DNA of 64,000 nt from Isoetes taiwanensis (GCA_021234155.1 JAJEKV010000004.1:27131818-27195817), one strand, 5' to 3'; positions 43,701 through 55,489 are shown, counted from the first letter of the stretch. A program made the numbers and translations. The notes: generated by a model not told the origin, from the sequence alone.

Positions 43701-44945
43701 ATTTTAGAACATGAAATAGGGGGCTTGAACCTCTACCAAAATAATTCAATGTCCTAATAAGACTACTTTAACCAATGTATCTAATGAGCTAATGCGATTA
43801 TTTTTTTATCTTGAATCTATGTTTTTTTTTTATAGCAACCCATTCAATTGTTTTAGATATATATGGTCTATAGTCTCAGGAATTGTTATTTTTACATCCA
43901 TATCAAATCCCCTTGGAACCCCCTATTATTTTGCTACATATAATGGTTCTATATTATCATAGAACCATCGCATTACTGATATTATTGTACATCCCATGCA
44001 GTTCTAGAATAAGCTAAAAACTAGAATGCAGCAGGATATCCATTTGGACCCAGTAGTCCTGGTACTCCAAGTACATGAACTTTACCATATGCCAGATGAT
44101 AATGAAACTAGGTATATTGAATAATTCTAGGAAAATCAATGGTGCTTCACTCTGGAAAACTTAGAGGAAGGAGTAAGTAATCTTACCAATGGAAAAGATG
44201 CTGATGCAAAAGGGTTGGTAGCTGAAATGTTCAAATGGGCAGGTAAATCAGTCCATACAGCTTTGTTGTCTCCATTTAATATTTCCCAGCAAGCAGAGTT
44301 CCCCATCTGCATCATATTATCTGACAACACCGATTCATGCAAACACCGTCATATGTTTTTCAAAATAGCTCTGTTACAGCACATCCGGCTAGTTCCTATC
44401 CACAACAGCTCAAATTTCGGCACCATCTCAAGGTTAGGCATTCAAACTGTTGTCGCACAACTTTTAGGGCAGGGCAAGCTTTTAAGTCTTCTGAGCTCAA
44501 GGGTTCAGATTTTGTTAGCTCAACCGAAAGCTTAGATGGCGCTCAGGATGTTCACGCCGTGATCCATGCTTCTATTTTCCGCGCTAAGGTAGTAGCCCAC
44601 TCCAGGGTATTCACGCTGCAACTATTTCATTCAGGACTCACGCTATCAAATTCACGACCACGCCCACGCCTGTTCAACCCACTCTTCTATATGCACACCC
44701 ACGTCGTCAACTCATGCATGCTTTGCTCTTACAGTCATGCTCATGGCCCTCATGCTTGCTCATGCGCTATGGCAGCCCATGCCTATCTGTTCACGCTCCA
44801 ATCATGCTCAAATCCACCACGTTCAAGTCTTCATGCTGATTGAAGAACTCTTCATGCTTCAGATAGCTGATAATGGGGGTAGACTTTATGGTGTTTATCA
44901 TAACATATATATGTTCTTATGTCTGTCCTCCTGAATCCGACCGTT
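43701..44945. other. non-coding; low-complexity His/Ala-rich frame
   Basis: An open frame at 44337-44843 is driven by repeated CATGC/CACGC phrases and has no domain. No supported gene. Confidence 0.4.
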
Positions 44946-45290
44946 GATCCGAGATCTTACGGCTCACGTGGCTTTGGGACGTATCCTACGGCCCAGATGG
45001 CTTGGGAGTTTGTGTCCGAGTATATGTAAGCGATCCTACGGTCCAGGTTGATCTGATCCTGATCGTCGGTCCGAGATCCTACGGCTCACGTTGCTTTGGG
45101 ACACATCCTACAGTGCACATGGCTTTGGGAATTATATGTAATCGATCCTACGGTCTAGGTTGATCCGATCCTGATCGTCGATCCGAGATCTTACGGCTCA
45201 CGTGGCTTGGCACATATGTTACGGTGCACATGACTTTGGAATTATATGTAATAGATCCTATGGCTCATGTTGCTTTAATTATTGTCACGT
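44946..45290. repeat. three-unit tandem repeat (112-122 bp) of a GATCCTACGGCCCA motif
   Basis: GAGATCTTACGGCTCAC starts at 44951, 45073 (GAGATCCTACGG) and 45185. Inside each unit TCCTACGG(T/C)CCA-like 12-mers recur two to three times with GGCTTTGGGA spacers. Related GATCCGATGGTCCAG phrases occur again at 47970. Confidence 0.85.
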
Positions 45291-45379
45291 GGTGAGATCT
45301 CGACCCTTGATCGGGTCCAAGATCCTACGGCCCAAGTTGAATGCTCATTCCTTAGGAAAAGGCTTTTAAAAGTTTTATG

Positions 45380-45450
45380 TTATGTGGGGGATTCGAACCC
45401 TAGCCATTGACCCCCCCAGCATCCCATTCTAACCACTAAACCAAGCATTA
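45380..45450 (-). mobile_element. tRNA-like (Pol III) SINE head
   Basis: Reverse complement: TGGTTTAGTGGTTA as A box (45443-45430), then a G7 run, then a perfect B box GGTTCGAATCC (45399-45389) followed by CCCCACATAAC. The distance and order suit a tRNA-derived promoter. Tail not found. Confidence 0.6.
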
Positions 45451-45519
45451 ATTCTACGAACAATTTATGTTTCAAATATACTTAAGGGTAATGTTCCCAT
45501 TAAGATAAAATAGACTATA

Positions 45520-46210
45520 ACATTCTAGCTAGTTCAAGAAAGTTCTAGAATGTTCTGGAAGGCTTTAGAAAGTTCTAGAATCTTCTAGAAAGTTCTAGAA
45601 CATAAGAGAATCTAGGGGGGATCTAAGAAAATTCTTCCAGAAAGTTCCAAATTGTTCTAATAAGTTTTAGAATGTTCTAGAATGTAGGAGAATCTACGGG
45701 AATGTAAGGAAATCTAGAGAAATACTTCCAGAAAGTTCTAGAATATATTGAAAGTCTTAGAATGTTCCAGAAAGTCTAGAATGTTCTAAAAAGTTCTAGA
45801 ATGTAAAGGAATCCAGAAGAATCTAATAGAATCTAAGAAAATCTTATAAAATGTAAGAGAATCTAGGAAAATATTTACAAGCCTAAGGGAATCTCTTAAA
45901 ATCTGGGGGATCTAAGGGAATCTTCATAAAATCTAAGGAAATCTAAGAAAATGTTGATGAAACCTTAGAGTATCTAGGGGAATCTTTATAGAATCTCTTT
46001 GAATCTCATATAATGTAAGGGAACCTAGGGTAATCTCATAAAGTCTAAAGGGATCTAAGGGAATCTAAGGGGATCTTCATAGAATCTTGAAGAATCTATG
46101 GAAATCTAATGGAATCTAGAGGGAATCTTATAAAATTTAGAGGAATCTCCACGAAACCTCCAAGAGAACCTTGGTAGAATCTTAGAGAATCTATGAATTT
46201 AGAGTAACAT
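45520..46210. repeat. minisatellite, left arm: GAATCTAAG / AGTTCTAGAATGTTC units
   Basis: From 45520 to about 45800 the unit is about 10-17 bp of AGTTCTAGAATGTTCTAGA type. From 45800 it becomes GGAATCTAAGGGAATCT. There are dozens of imperfect copies in one orientation and no coding potential. Confidence 0.9.
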
Positions 46211-46319
46211 GCTAAAACTTGGACATGCACTGTAGGACGCATTAAATTTCTTGTATATATATATATATACAAGTTATTGTACTATGAGGGATAGTACAAA
46301 TTCGACTAGAAGCCAAATG
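46211..46319. other. spacer between the two minisatellite arms
   Basis: It contains an (AT)n run at 46255-46268 and GTACAAATTCGACTAGAA (46285), which recurs at 46457 inside the right arm. Confidence 0.6.
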
Positions 46320-47590
46320 CAGTGCCATCCAACGAAGATCCTATAAAGATTCTCCTAGATTCTCCAAGACTCTAGAAAGGTTTCCCAGATTCTATGAGAT
46401 TCCATCAATGTTCGCTTATATTTCCCAAGATTCGCGGATGATTACGCGAGGAATTGTACAAATTCGACTAGAAATCAAATTTAAAGTCATGTAATGAAGA
46501 CTCTATAGAGATTCTCCAAGATTTCACCAAGATTCTCTAGATACTCAAAGATTTTATGAAAATTAACCTTAGATTCCTTTAGATTCTTAAAGATTCTCTT
46601 GAGATTCCCCTAGATTCCCAAAGATTATCCTAAGATTCCTCAAGATTCCATGTAGATTCTTCTAGATTTCCTTAGATTTTATGAAGATTCCCCTTTAAAA
46701 CACACCTAGTGTCAAAGATTCCCCTAGATCCCCTTGGATTCCCCCTAAATTCCCTCAAATTCCATAAATATCCCCTAGATTCTTAAGGTTCTACAAAGAT
46801 TCCCCTAAATTTTCAAAGATTATCTGAAGATTTCTTTAGATTCCCCAAGATTCTATGTAGATTCTCTTAGATTCTATGAAGATTCCACTAGATTCTCTAA
46901 GATTCCATCAAGATTCCCCTAGATTCTCAAACTTTTTTTGAAGATTCTCTTAGATTCCCCTATTTCTTTTAAATCCCATAGATTCCTTAAGATTCTCTTG
47001 ATATTTCCTTGATTCCAAAGGTTATCCCAAGATTCCTTTAGATTCCTTTAGATTCTTAAATTTTCTCTTGAGATACCTTTAGATTCCCAAATATTATCCT
47101 AAGATTCCTCTAGATTCTCCAAGATTCCATGTAGATTCTTCTAGATTCCCTAAGATTCTATGAAGATTCCCCTGTAGAACACACCTACTGTCAAAGATTC
47201 CCCTAGATCCCTTAGAATCTCCTGCGATTCCTTAAGATTCCATATAGATCCCCTAGATTCTTAAGGTTATATAAAGATTCTCCAAGATTCTATGTAGATT
47301 CGTTTAGATTCCTCAAGATTCTATGCAGATTCTCCTAGATTCCCTTAAATTCTATGAAGATCCTGTTAGATCTCTAAGATTTCATCAAGATTTCCCTCGG
47401 TTCTTAAACCTTTTTTGAAGGTTTTCTAAGATTCCCGTAGATTCTTTTGAGATGCCCATAGGTTCCTTAAGACTCTCTTGAGATTCCCTTGATTTTCAAA
47501 GATTATCCCAAGATTTCTCTAGATTCCCCAAGTTTCTACATAGATTCTCTCATATTCCCTTAGATTCTATGAATATTCCCCTAGATTATC
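46320..47590. repeat. minisatellite, right arm: AGATTC units with 479-bp higher-order period
   Basis: Units are CTAGATTCCCCAAGATTCTA-like, the reverse complement of the left-arm motif. A landmark CACACCTAGTGTCAAAGATT at 46701 recurs as CACACCTACTGTCAAAGATT at 47180 (479 bp), with matching neighbours on both sides. This shows higher-order organisation. Confidence 0.9.
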
Positions 47591-48476
47591 CAATATTGCA
47601 CGGAATGATGCCAAAACCACTACTCATTGGAAAGCATTTGATGAGAGGAATCCAAAAGTGTGGGTCCCACTTTGATCCGAGACCTCCATCGCAAGATAAA
47701 GTCATTTGAAGGCGATGCAAAAAAGGAAGCTTCTAAGAAAGCTTCATAATTAAGGAGTTGCCACCTCACTATCTTTTCATTAAATAAGGATGACATCTCA
47801 CCTCCTTTAATATAAAAAATTCTAATTTAATAAGAAAATGAATGGCTAGGATTTCTCCTCCCCCTTTTGATCTAACAGTTAACATTGGTTGCACCAAATC
47901 CACTTTTGAGGAAGCTTCCTTGCACCTTCCTCATGAAAAATCAAGGGCCATGATTTCGCCTCCCCTCTTGATCCGATGGTCCAGGGATGTGTTGTATGCC
48001 CCATGTATGACTCATTCATAATCCAATGGCTCACATCGTGCCACTCAATCAATGCCCCCAATCCGACGGTAAAGAAGCGTGTTACATATTTTTAACATGT
48101 CATATCCACCATGGGTACATCGTTTTCAAGGCACACATAGAATAATTTTATACATATAATGATATTTTTTCTTAAAAACCCCCTATTTTATTGTTTGAAG
48201 TGGGGCTTCTTGCCATTGTTTGATTTAACCCATGATATAAGGGTATAGTCATCACATCTTTTTAGCCCACTTACATTGTTATGACCCATCCACACATCAA
48301 CACTATTTGGCATCTAGTTTCGACATCACACGCTCACGATCATCTTTCGGCAACAACACCCAACCATTACCATCATTTACGCCCCTAAAATTTTTTGGCA
48401 CTATGTGGTAATTATGGGACTTGTCTTATAAAAGTCTCTACATGTTTTTGTGCTAAAAACTTTTAGGGGGGAGGCA
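47591..48476. other. intergenic
   Basis: No gene. CCTCCCC, GATCCGATGGTCCA and GCTCACATCG phrases at 47865-48070 recall the 44.9-45.3 kb repeat. Confidence 0.4.
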
Positions 48477-48613
48477 GTGTTAACCACCTAGTGGTTAACA
48501 TTGTGCCTCCTAGGTGTCAGTGGTGGCAGAATACACTTGGCATGTTTAGGTTAGCATAAGCGTAGGGCTTAGATTTAGCTAGATGCAAGGCTTAGATTTG
48601 TGGTCTACACTAT

Positions 48614-49780
48614 TTGGTCGGCCACATTGGTTTCTGCATATCCCAGGTGTTCCATAAGGAAGTTGATGCTTTCTTCTTATAGTCCCATTCCCCATTGTTT
48701 GTAGCATTTTCCTTAGCTATATGGAGTGGCTTCGCTTTTTCTTTCCTTATATTTCTCCTACATTTACAACAAAGTAGTTCGTTGCCCTTTATTAAAGGGT
48801 TACCCATCCAATCTATAGATAGGCCCTTTTAAAATAGTCATGACCCCATCCCTTCTATATACCCCTTATAATAGTTTGCCCCCTTTGTGATCAATAATTT
48901 AGCAATGGTTCTCATATTATTCTGTGCCCTTTTATTTTGTACCATTGGAGAATTTCACATCGAGATAAATATTTACTTAGTATTTGCCATATTTTCGTAA
49001 CCCATTCAACATGGATCACTCCTCTGTGCTTGCTTCATATCAATCCTTCCCTTCTCGAGATAGATCATCTGCGATCATTGACAACCTGGAACTTTCCTAT
49101 TCATGAACAATCCAGAAATATTTATTGATATTTTTGTACTTCCATATCATATATCCCTCGTACCTCCACAATACATTATTATCTTTCATACCTCCTCGGT
49201 ACTACTTGATGGTATCTCCGCGATACATTTGTATCTCTGCAATACAGATGCAACTTTTGTCAGGCCTATTGTGTTGCAATTGCAATTGGTGCACCCTTGT
49301 TCAAGCCTATTGTGATGCAACACAATTACTAATGTATCAAGAGACATTCACATTTAACACACCTTGTACAGGCCTATTACGTTGCAACCGTAATTATCAA
49401 TCTATCATGGTTATTCATAAAAGGTTTAAAACCTCTATTCATAAGCATATATATATGAAGCAATTTGAGATTCTGCATCTATATTCCTGGTAACTTATCC
49501 CTAGAGCAAAGAAATTCACTCTAATTCTCTAGTAATAATTTTCAACATCCTTAGTGCTAAGCAATCTTGCAAATAAGATCAAATATTAATATAGCTAATT
49601 TCCATGGTCAGAGTTCACTATCCATCTGGCCTCTCAAATCTCCACAAGCTTAAGATAGAATGCTTTTGGTGGTTTCACATTCAAGCTAGAAAGTTGTATG
49701 GGCTCAGATATTTGAAATAAGCTTTTCGAATTTATATGTGGATATGGTAGGTAGATGGGTAGTCAAGACAGAGCAAAGCT
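48614..49780. other. interior of the inverted-repeat segment, no gene
   Basis: No coding signal is supported. A phrase GGCCTATTGTGTTGCAATTG-like recurs at about 49263, 49297 and 49371. Confidence 0.45.
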
Positions 49781-50259
49781 CAATTCAGTTTGATCAGGTA
49801 TTTCATTGTTGTTACTCATCTCCATACAATACTTGTCTCCAGGACTACTGCAGATCCAATAATCCTAACTCTCCCTAATGCCATCCAACTTTATAATTCA
49901 ATTCTAGGTGAGTCTCGATCCTCCCTTGTTCCTCTTAATTCCAACTCCTCTGCTTCCGGCTTCGCAAGAGCTCAGTTCTTTGCATCCTTTTTAACCGCTG
50001 CTCCAGTCTTGCTTGCAGCAACTGTCGCCAAGTCCGCACTAGTTCATTTAGGCTTCACGAATTTATCTATTGTGGCTTCAAGTAAGCTTTCCTTCTTTGT
50101 CAAGCTATCTTGATCCATTTTTTTTTTCAAAACACAATGTCCATTCTTATCATTCGTATATTCCAGAAGCACAATATATCTTGGTCAGTCCCAAATACTT
50201 GGTCAGTCCCAAATACTATTGTTGGGTAGAAGTGCCAGAAAATCCGTTGTAGACTCATT

Positions 50260-50870
50260 TGATCAACTTAAAGTACTAAACGGCCATACTTTTCTGATCA
50301 CAAAAGTGAGCTAAAACATCTAAATGCCTCTGCATGCCTATAATAGAGTGTGAGAGAAGAACCACATCATCAACATAAAGAGCAACAAAACCACATATCT
50401 AGATAAAGGGGTTCCCTCCCCACCACACTCTGTTATCCAAGCCTCTGGTCTATAGACAAACCAAGTGGAGTGGGTGACAAAGGACACCCTTGCTTAACTC
50501 CGATATTACTATCCACCACCTCTGTGCAGTGTCATACTCACTGCTTGTCTAAACTCAATTGGTACCTCCAGGGTTTCCATTCTCTCTCATAGATTACATC
50601 GAGATATTGTATCAAATGCCTTGACATAATCAATAAAACAAATATAAAGTAGTTTTTTCTTCCCCTTGACACCATCAACCATAGTACGTAAGGTAACCAA
50701 ATGATCCACTGTGCATTCTTTAGGCCTAAAGCTTGCTTTCCCAACGGCCCTGATATTATGCTCTTCTGACCAAGCACTCAACTTACAATTCAACATAGTA
50801 GCAAATAATTTAGCATTTAAACTACTAACCAAAATCATTTTATAGTTCCTTAGCAAGATAGAGCTTGAAT
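50260..50870 (-). pseudogene. RTE-like LINE reverse transcriptase fragment
   Basis: Minus strand 50856-50590 reads MILVSSLNAKLFATMLNCKL, then GKASFRPKECTVDHLVTLRT and YICFIDYVKAFDTI (palm motif A). Further down KQGCPLSPTPLGLSID and, near 50380, LYVDDVVLL (catalytic YVDD) can be read in shifted frames. Several stops and frameshifts. Confidence 0.75.
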
Positions 50871-52090
50871 AGATGGGTTAGCCTGTGATTGATGTTGCAC
50901 AGTTTTGAATAGATAGATAAAATATTTGACTGTGCCCCACAAAGATTTTCGAATTGAATCTTCCAGCCTTGACTGGTGAAAATATTTGCTTGTTTGCAGA
51001 TGATGCAGACTTAATAAATCCGACCTGAGGCGTGCTTGTTTGAACACATACTTTTTTTTGTTTGACCTGTATGTGCTTGGGCAGATGGATGGGGGCTAGC
51101 CAAAGTGCTGGCCCTCTTGAAAAGCCTTGAATAAGAACTAAAACAAATCTAAACATTAAATCTAGAGAAAGAATGGCTACGTCAAGATCATAAACCACAG
51201 GCCCGCTATTTAGCAGACAAATGCTTCAAACATGACTAAATAGCCTGATAATGATAACTGTGCTTTCTCCAGGTGATATAGATGGAAAAAGAATGATTAT
51301 TCTGCATGGATACTTGATACTGCATTTATAGGGGGCCAGCCAAGCGCGGGCCCTCTACAAAATACTAAAGGAGAAGATCTGAGAACTCCTTACTCATGAA
51401 CGATTTTTTTGTGGTGTAAATAAAGCACGTTTATGAACGATTCTTTTATGGTGCAAACAAAGCATGTTTTTAACCTGATAGGAAAAAAATCGAAATCTGA
51501 AACTTGATACAGAGCCAACACATTAACTTTCTGATAACTTTTTCATGAAAACTTTTTCAGCAGAAAAGTGTGATGTCATCACTCCAAAAATTCTTGACTG
51601 CAAACTGGGCTTGCTGCACCTTAAAAACAGAGTCTTGAGAATAATACAAGATGGATTTGTAAGAGGGGGGCCTACAGACATAAATTTATCAGCTGGTTGG
51701 GCAATTAAAGGATTGAAACAAAGCAACTAAAGGATTGAAACAAAGGCCTCCGGACGAACATATCAACGACTGGTTGGGCAGCTAAGGGAGAGTAGTATAC
51801 ATGAAGTTTTCAAAACGGATAATCATGAGAGCAACAAGACAACAACAGAACAGCAAGGCTAAGAAATGATCTTGAGCAAACGCTGGCATAACAACGCCAC
51901 TGTTAATTGTGAGTTCTTGGCATACACCTTGCAGCAGTCCATGACTGCCGGATACTACAAGCCTGCCATGCTCAAGATCATGAAACAAGAACAAAGGAGA
52001 CAAATATGTACAAAGAAGATGGGAAATGTGCGCCAAATGAGGCTCTCTAAATATGAGATCAAACTTGAATACATCTGAAGACGCTCTGGT
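50871..52090. repeat. non-coding, with short local duplications
   Basis: A 38-bp tandem pair (CATGAACGATTTTTTTGTGG / TATGAACGATTCTTTTATGG) starts at about 51396 and 51433. GGGGGCTAGCCAAAG (51094) and GGGGGCCAGCCAAG (51330) repeat. A pair TCAGCTGGTTGGGCAAT and CGACTGGTTGGGCAGCT lies at about 51691 and 51768. No gene seen. Confidence 0.55.
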
Positions 52091-52324
52091 CTAATATAGT
52101 GTAGACCGCAAATCTGAATCCTACATCTAGCGACATCTAAGCTCTACACTTATACTAACCTAAACATGCTAAGTGTAGTCTGCCACCACCAGCAGGCACA
52201 ATGTTAACCACTAGGTGGTTAACACAAATTATGGGGCTTTCTAAATCTCGGCCAAAACTCCAAAAATATAGTTCTCCCATAAGCAACCAACAACCATAAA
52301 TTGTGCCACATAGATCTTTTATAG

Positions 52325-52404
52325 AGTAGAATATAATAGATTTTTTAACGTCCATGAAGACTAAAAGGCCATGGGACCCATATAATAGGCTAATACAATT
52401 ATTA
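52325..52404 (-). mobile_element. LINE-type 3' terminus and hairpin at the L1 target
   Basis: Minus strand TATGGGTCCCATGGCC, TTTTAGTC, ATGGACGTTAAAAAATC then a TATTC-like tail, a diverged copy of the shared terminus. On its upstream side the 19-bp arms 52377-52395 and 52400-52418 form a perfect hairpin with loop CAAT. Confidence 0.6.
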
Positions 52405-52417
52405 GCCTATTATATGG

Positions 52418-54222
52418 GTGAAACCTTTTTTGTTTACTATAGTGGCAGAAGGACTTTCGCAACTATTGCATGAGGCTGAAAAGGATGGTTTGGTAAAGGG
52501 ATTATTATTGGTGGAAGGTGAACAGGTTTTGGTTAATCAGTTTGCAGACGATACCTTCTTGCTAGTGGATGGTGAAGAGAATAATGTGCAGATAATCAAA
52601 AAGATTTTGGATATATTTTCAATTGCATCTGGTCGTCTCCTTAATTGGGCTAAGTGTAGTGCTTTATAGGTGGGGAAGGAAGCAGTTCCGCATTTTTTAT
52701 ATGAGTATGCATGGAAGGTTGTTGTACCATCTGCAAAGACAAAGCTTCTAGGAGTCCCCTTTGGTCTAGATATTGACATGAATGAAGCATGGGATGAAAT
52801 TATCTTAAATTTACAAAGGCAACTGATTTGGTGGAGAGGTTCAAAGTTATCCTTGGCAGGTAGAATTCAAGTAGCTAAGTCAGTATTGAACAATACGCAT
52901 ATTTATTTGGTTTCGGTTCTATTGGCTCCAGCTTCTAAGTTTGCAGAGATAAAAAAGATTGTAAGAGATTTTGTCTGGTGTACCGATCAAGGAGGCACTG
53001 TGAAGGTGGCGTGGAAGAAATGTGTGTTGTTTAAACAACAAGGAGGGCTTGGTATGTTGGATCTCTCTTTACAGGGTAAGGTCTTAGCTTCTAAGCTATT
53101 GTTCAGCTTGTTGAAAGATGATTGTGCTTCACCAGGTATGAAGTTACTTAAACAATCAGTAAAGAAGTGTATGGTTTTTCATAAGCGAGGAGTGAGAATT
53201 GAGCTCCCTTGGGCATTGTTATATCCATTGGAAGCCTATTCACATGCCTCTCCAGTACTGAAAGGCTTGCTTCGGGCCTGGAAGGTAGTCCAACAGGTGA
53301 TTACATTTGATTGGGAAGCTTGTCTCCAGGCATCTTCCCCCTTTCTGTGGTTGCCTTTGTATACTCATGGACAACTACACCCAGTTGTAGAATTTATTCC
53401 CAAGCAAGGTGGAGGAGAGCAGGTATTATTTCTATTGAACAGTGGTATTTTGGTATTGACATTGCTCCTTGGCAATGGTTTCAGGAGATATATGGCTTGT
53501 TGGATAAAGATATCAGTATATGGGCTTATGTAGCAAGTGCTCTTCCTCTAATTAAGAAGGTGGGTAACAAGAGATGCTGGAACTTTGTTCAAGGTATTAA
53601 AGAAGGCAAGAAGCTAGTAAGTTCATGCTACAGATTGCTTACCTCCTCAAGTACTTTATCATCTTCTCGAAAATGGCATCTACAGACTTTGCCTTCTCAA
53701 TGGCAATCCATCTGGAATCTTGTTTGGTCTAAATATAATCCTCCAAAGGTAAATGTTCTGCTTTGGCAGGTGATTCATCGCTCTTTCAGAGTTAATGAGA
53801 TGGTTCATCGCTTTAAGCCGGGAGTAAGCCCACTTTGTCCAATGTGTGAGCGGTGCATTGAAACATTGGAGCACTGTTTATATTTGTGTGCAGAGTTGAG
53901 TAGACTTAGGTCCTGGCTGCATTCTCTTTTTGGAGTATCTTTGGATAGTCAGCACTTTCTTTTGGGTATTTATCCAAAGCAGTGGACTGCTTCTAAAAGG
54001 ATTGCATTTCACATGGCAAAGTCTTGGCTAATATGGAGTGTATGGAAGCGAAGGCGAAGAAAGGTCTTTTATGATAAGCGTATTTCTTCTCAGGTGGTGC
54101 TTCAAGAAATTCGTAAGAAGTTGTATAATTGCTTTCAGATCTCCAATTGGCCTGATCGTATTAAAATTCTAATATGGAGTGATCATCTAATATGTAGCAC
54201 AATAACAGGGGGTTACTTTTAG
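52418..54222 (+). pseudogene. L1 ORF2 (RT palm/thumb and zinc-binding domain)
   Basis: It begins at KPFLFTIVAEGLSQLLHEAE, within RT. The catalytic box is NQFADDTFLL. A stop follows at 52667. The frame continues (52670-53533) with LLGVPFGLDIDMNEAWDEI, GSKLSLAGRIQVAKSVLN and GGLGMLDLSLQGKVLASKL. A frameshift near 53430 moves to 53311-54222: IWNLVWSKYNPPKVNVLLWQ, then the Cys/His cluster CPMCERCIETLEHCLYLC and SWLIWSVWKRRRRKVF. It is closely similar to the 10580-11542 copy. One stop and one frameshift make it inactive. Confidence 0.9.
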
Positions 54223-54366
54223 ATTTTTATACGTTTTTTCACATGGTTTTTCTATGATTTTGTTGTTGTATTCGTTCAGGTGTACTAAATAGTATTTCTA
54301 GAGTGCACCCTTTATGGGCCGTTGATTTTCGTTGATTGGAACAATCCGAGGGTTGTTGTCTTTCTC

Positions 54367-54549
54367 TGCATGTGTTTGTGCATGAACACTGCGCATGTGT
54401 GTGCATGTGCATGTGCACATGCATGTGCATGTGTGTGCATGTGCATGTGCATGTATATGCATGTATATGCATGTGCATGTGTATTGTGCATGTGCAAGTG
54501 CAAGTGCATGTGCATGTGTGCATGTGTGTGCATGTGTGCATATACATGT
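54367..54549. repeat. (GTGCAT)n-type alternating purine-pyrimidine microsatellite
   Basis: About 180 bp of GTGCATGT, GTATATGC and CACATGC units in the L1 3' UTR. The alternation is almost unbroken. Six frames read as spurious Met/His/Cys-rich peptides. Confidence 0.95.
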
Positions 54550-54739
54550 TACTTGCCCTCTTGGATTCTTATTGCCGGAGTGGATTTTACTACCACAAGA
54601 TAGATTTTTTGCTCACACTTACAAAGGTATTTTCTTCAGTTAGCATAATGTTTTTTTTTTACAAGGAATTGGTTTCCTGATTCTACAATGTAGTGCTGCA
54701 AAACCTCCTTTTGTTTCCTTCCTAAGATTTGCTGCAGAT

Positions 54740-55386
54740 TCAAAAAGAGTTTAGAGTTTAGCCCTCTGTTTGCTTCCAACTCTTGGATATTCCTGGCTGC
54801 CGGATTGTTCATAGCAGCCAGCCTTTAGCTTCAATCGACACACGGATTCTTATGCACACAACAGGCGGATTATTCCACGCCCTTTTCCATGTCACGCAGA
54901 TCAGTCAAACAGTGGCCACAATAATGCATTTATATTGTAGGTTTGAAACTTTAATCGAACCATAAGGTGAATCATGCATTACCTTTAAGCTCTATGACAG
55001 CCTCAAATGAATTCTAGTTTTTTTCTAGTTTTTTTTCTGGTTTTTATGGTGTTAATTTCGTACGTGCAAAATACAATTATGAGGCATCCAACATATAAAA
55101 ATTAAATCTCCCAACACATAACAACCAATACATAACAACCATTGACATTAACAACCAACACATAACTACCATTGACATTAATTAACACAACCATTGGGTC
55201 TAATACATTTAAATTAAAATCCCCCTTAAACCCCCTTTGGTTTGGGTGCATATTCACACGGGGGGGTGACTCCGGGCAACGAGAGCTGTTGGATAGGCAT
55301 ATTCACCCCTTATTCCTTAATCTATACCGTACATAAAGTTCCTCGTTTGTGGGTTAAAAAAACTATTCTATTCTATTCTATTCTTC
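54740..55386 (+). mobile_element. possible nested retroposon ending in (ATTCT)n
   Basis: GTGGGTTAAAAAAACT at 55349-55364 followed by (ATTCT)n to 55385 resembles the shared LINE/SINE terminus. It lies inside the L1 3' UTR, where a sister copy has no such sequence. The left limit is a guess. Confidence 0.4.
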
Positions 55387-55489
55387 AGGGACATTTCTTA
55401 CTTCTGGAAGTACTTTGTAATATTTTGAGTGTATAATATGAAGTAAAACACGTTCTTCCAAAAAAAAAAATAGGCTAATACAATTATTA

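Larger units (their letters stand above)
48477..52225. mobile_element. 3.75-kb segment bounded by about 130-bp inverted repeats
   Basis: The left arm 48477-48613 begins GTGTTAACCACCTAGTGGTT. The right arm 52097-52225 is its reverse complement. Both share GTGGTTAACATTGTGCC, GTGGTGGCAGA, CATGTTTAGGTTAG, GGTCTACACTAT and diverge immediately after. The outer ends carry a near-palindrome (GTTAACCACCTAGTGGTTAA). It could be a long-TIR DNA transposon or two opposite copies of a MITE. No target-site duplication or transposase was found; inside lies a LINE remnant. Confidence 0.6.
52405..55470 (+). mobile_element. 5'-truncated L1-type LINE with 19-bp target-site duplication
   Basis: TAGGCTAATACAATTATTA flanks it perfectly at 52386-52404 and 55471-55489, with a poly-A at 55460-55470. 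The element begins inside the RT domain and contains the rest of ORF2 and a long 3' UTR. The 3' UTR (54223-55459) carries a GTGCAT microsatellite and a nested (ATTCT)n tail, so it has itself received insertions. Confidence 0.92.

Noticed and set aside
44337-44843. 168-codon open frame with His-rich C-terminus
   Set aside because: Driven by CATGC/CACGC-type repetition, with no homology to any family I know and no neighbouring exon.
45389-45443. Functional tRNA gene on the minus strand
   Set aside because: The B box is perfect, but the region between the boxes has a G7 run and no believable anticodon stem; the acceptor ends do not pair.
47879-48061. Minus-strand Trp/His-rich ORF
   Set aside because: A 60-codon chance frame in sequence related to the GATCCGATGGTCCA repeat.
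49790-50252. Ser/Ala-rich ORF (107 aa) with a signal-peptide-like start
   Set aside because: It lies inside a transposon-like interval next to LINE debris; no domain, and the frame has no further exon.
54239-54680. Cys/His/Met-rich ORFs on both strands that look like metal-binding peptides
   Set aside because: All are translations of the GTGCAT microsatellite in different frames.
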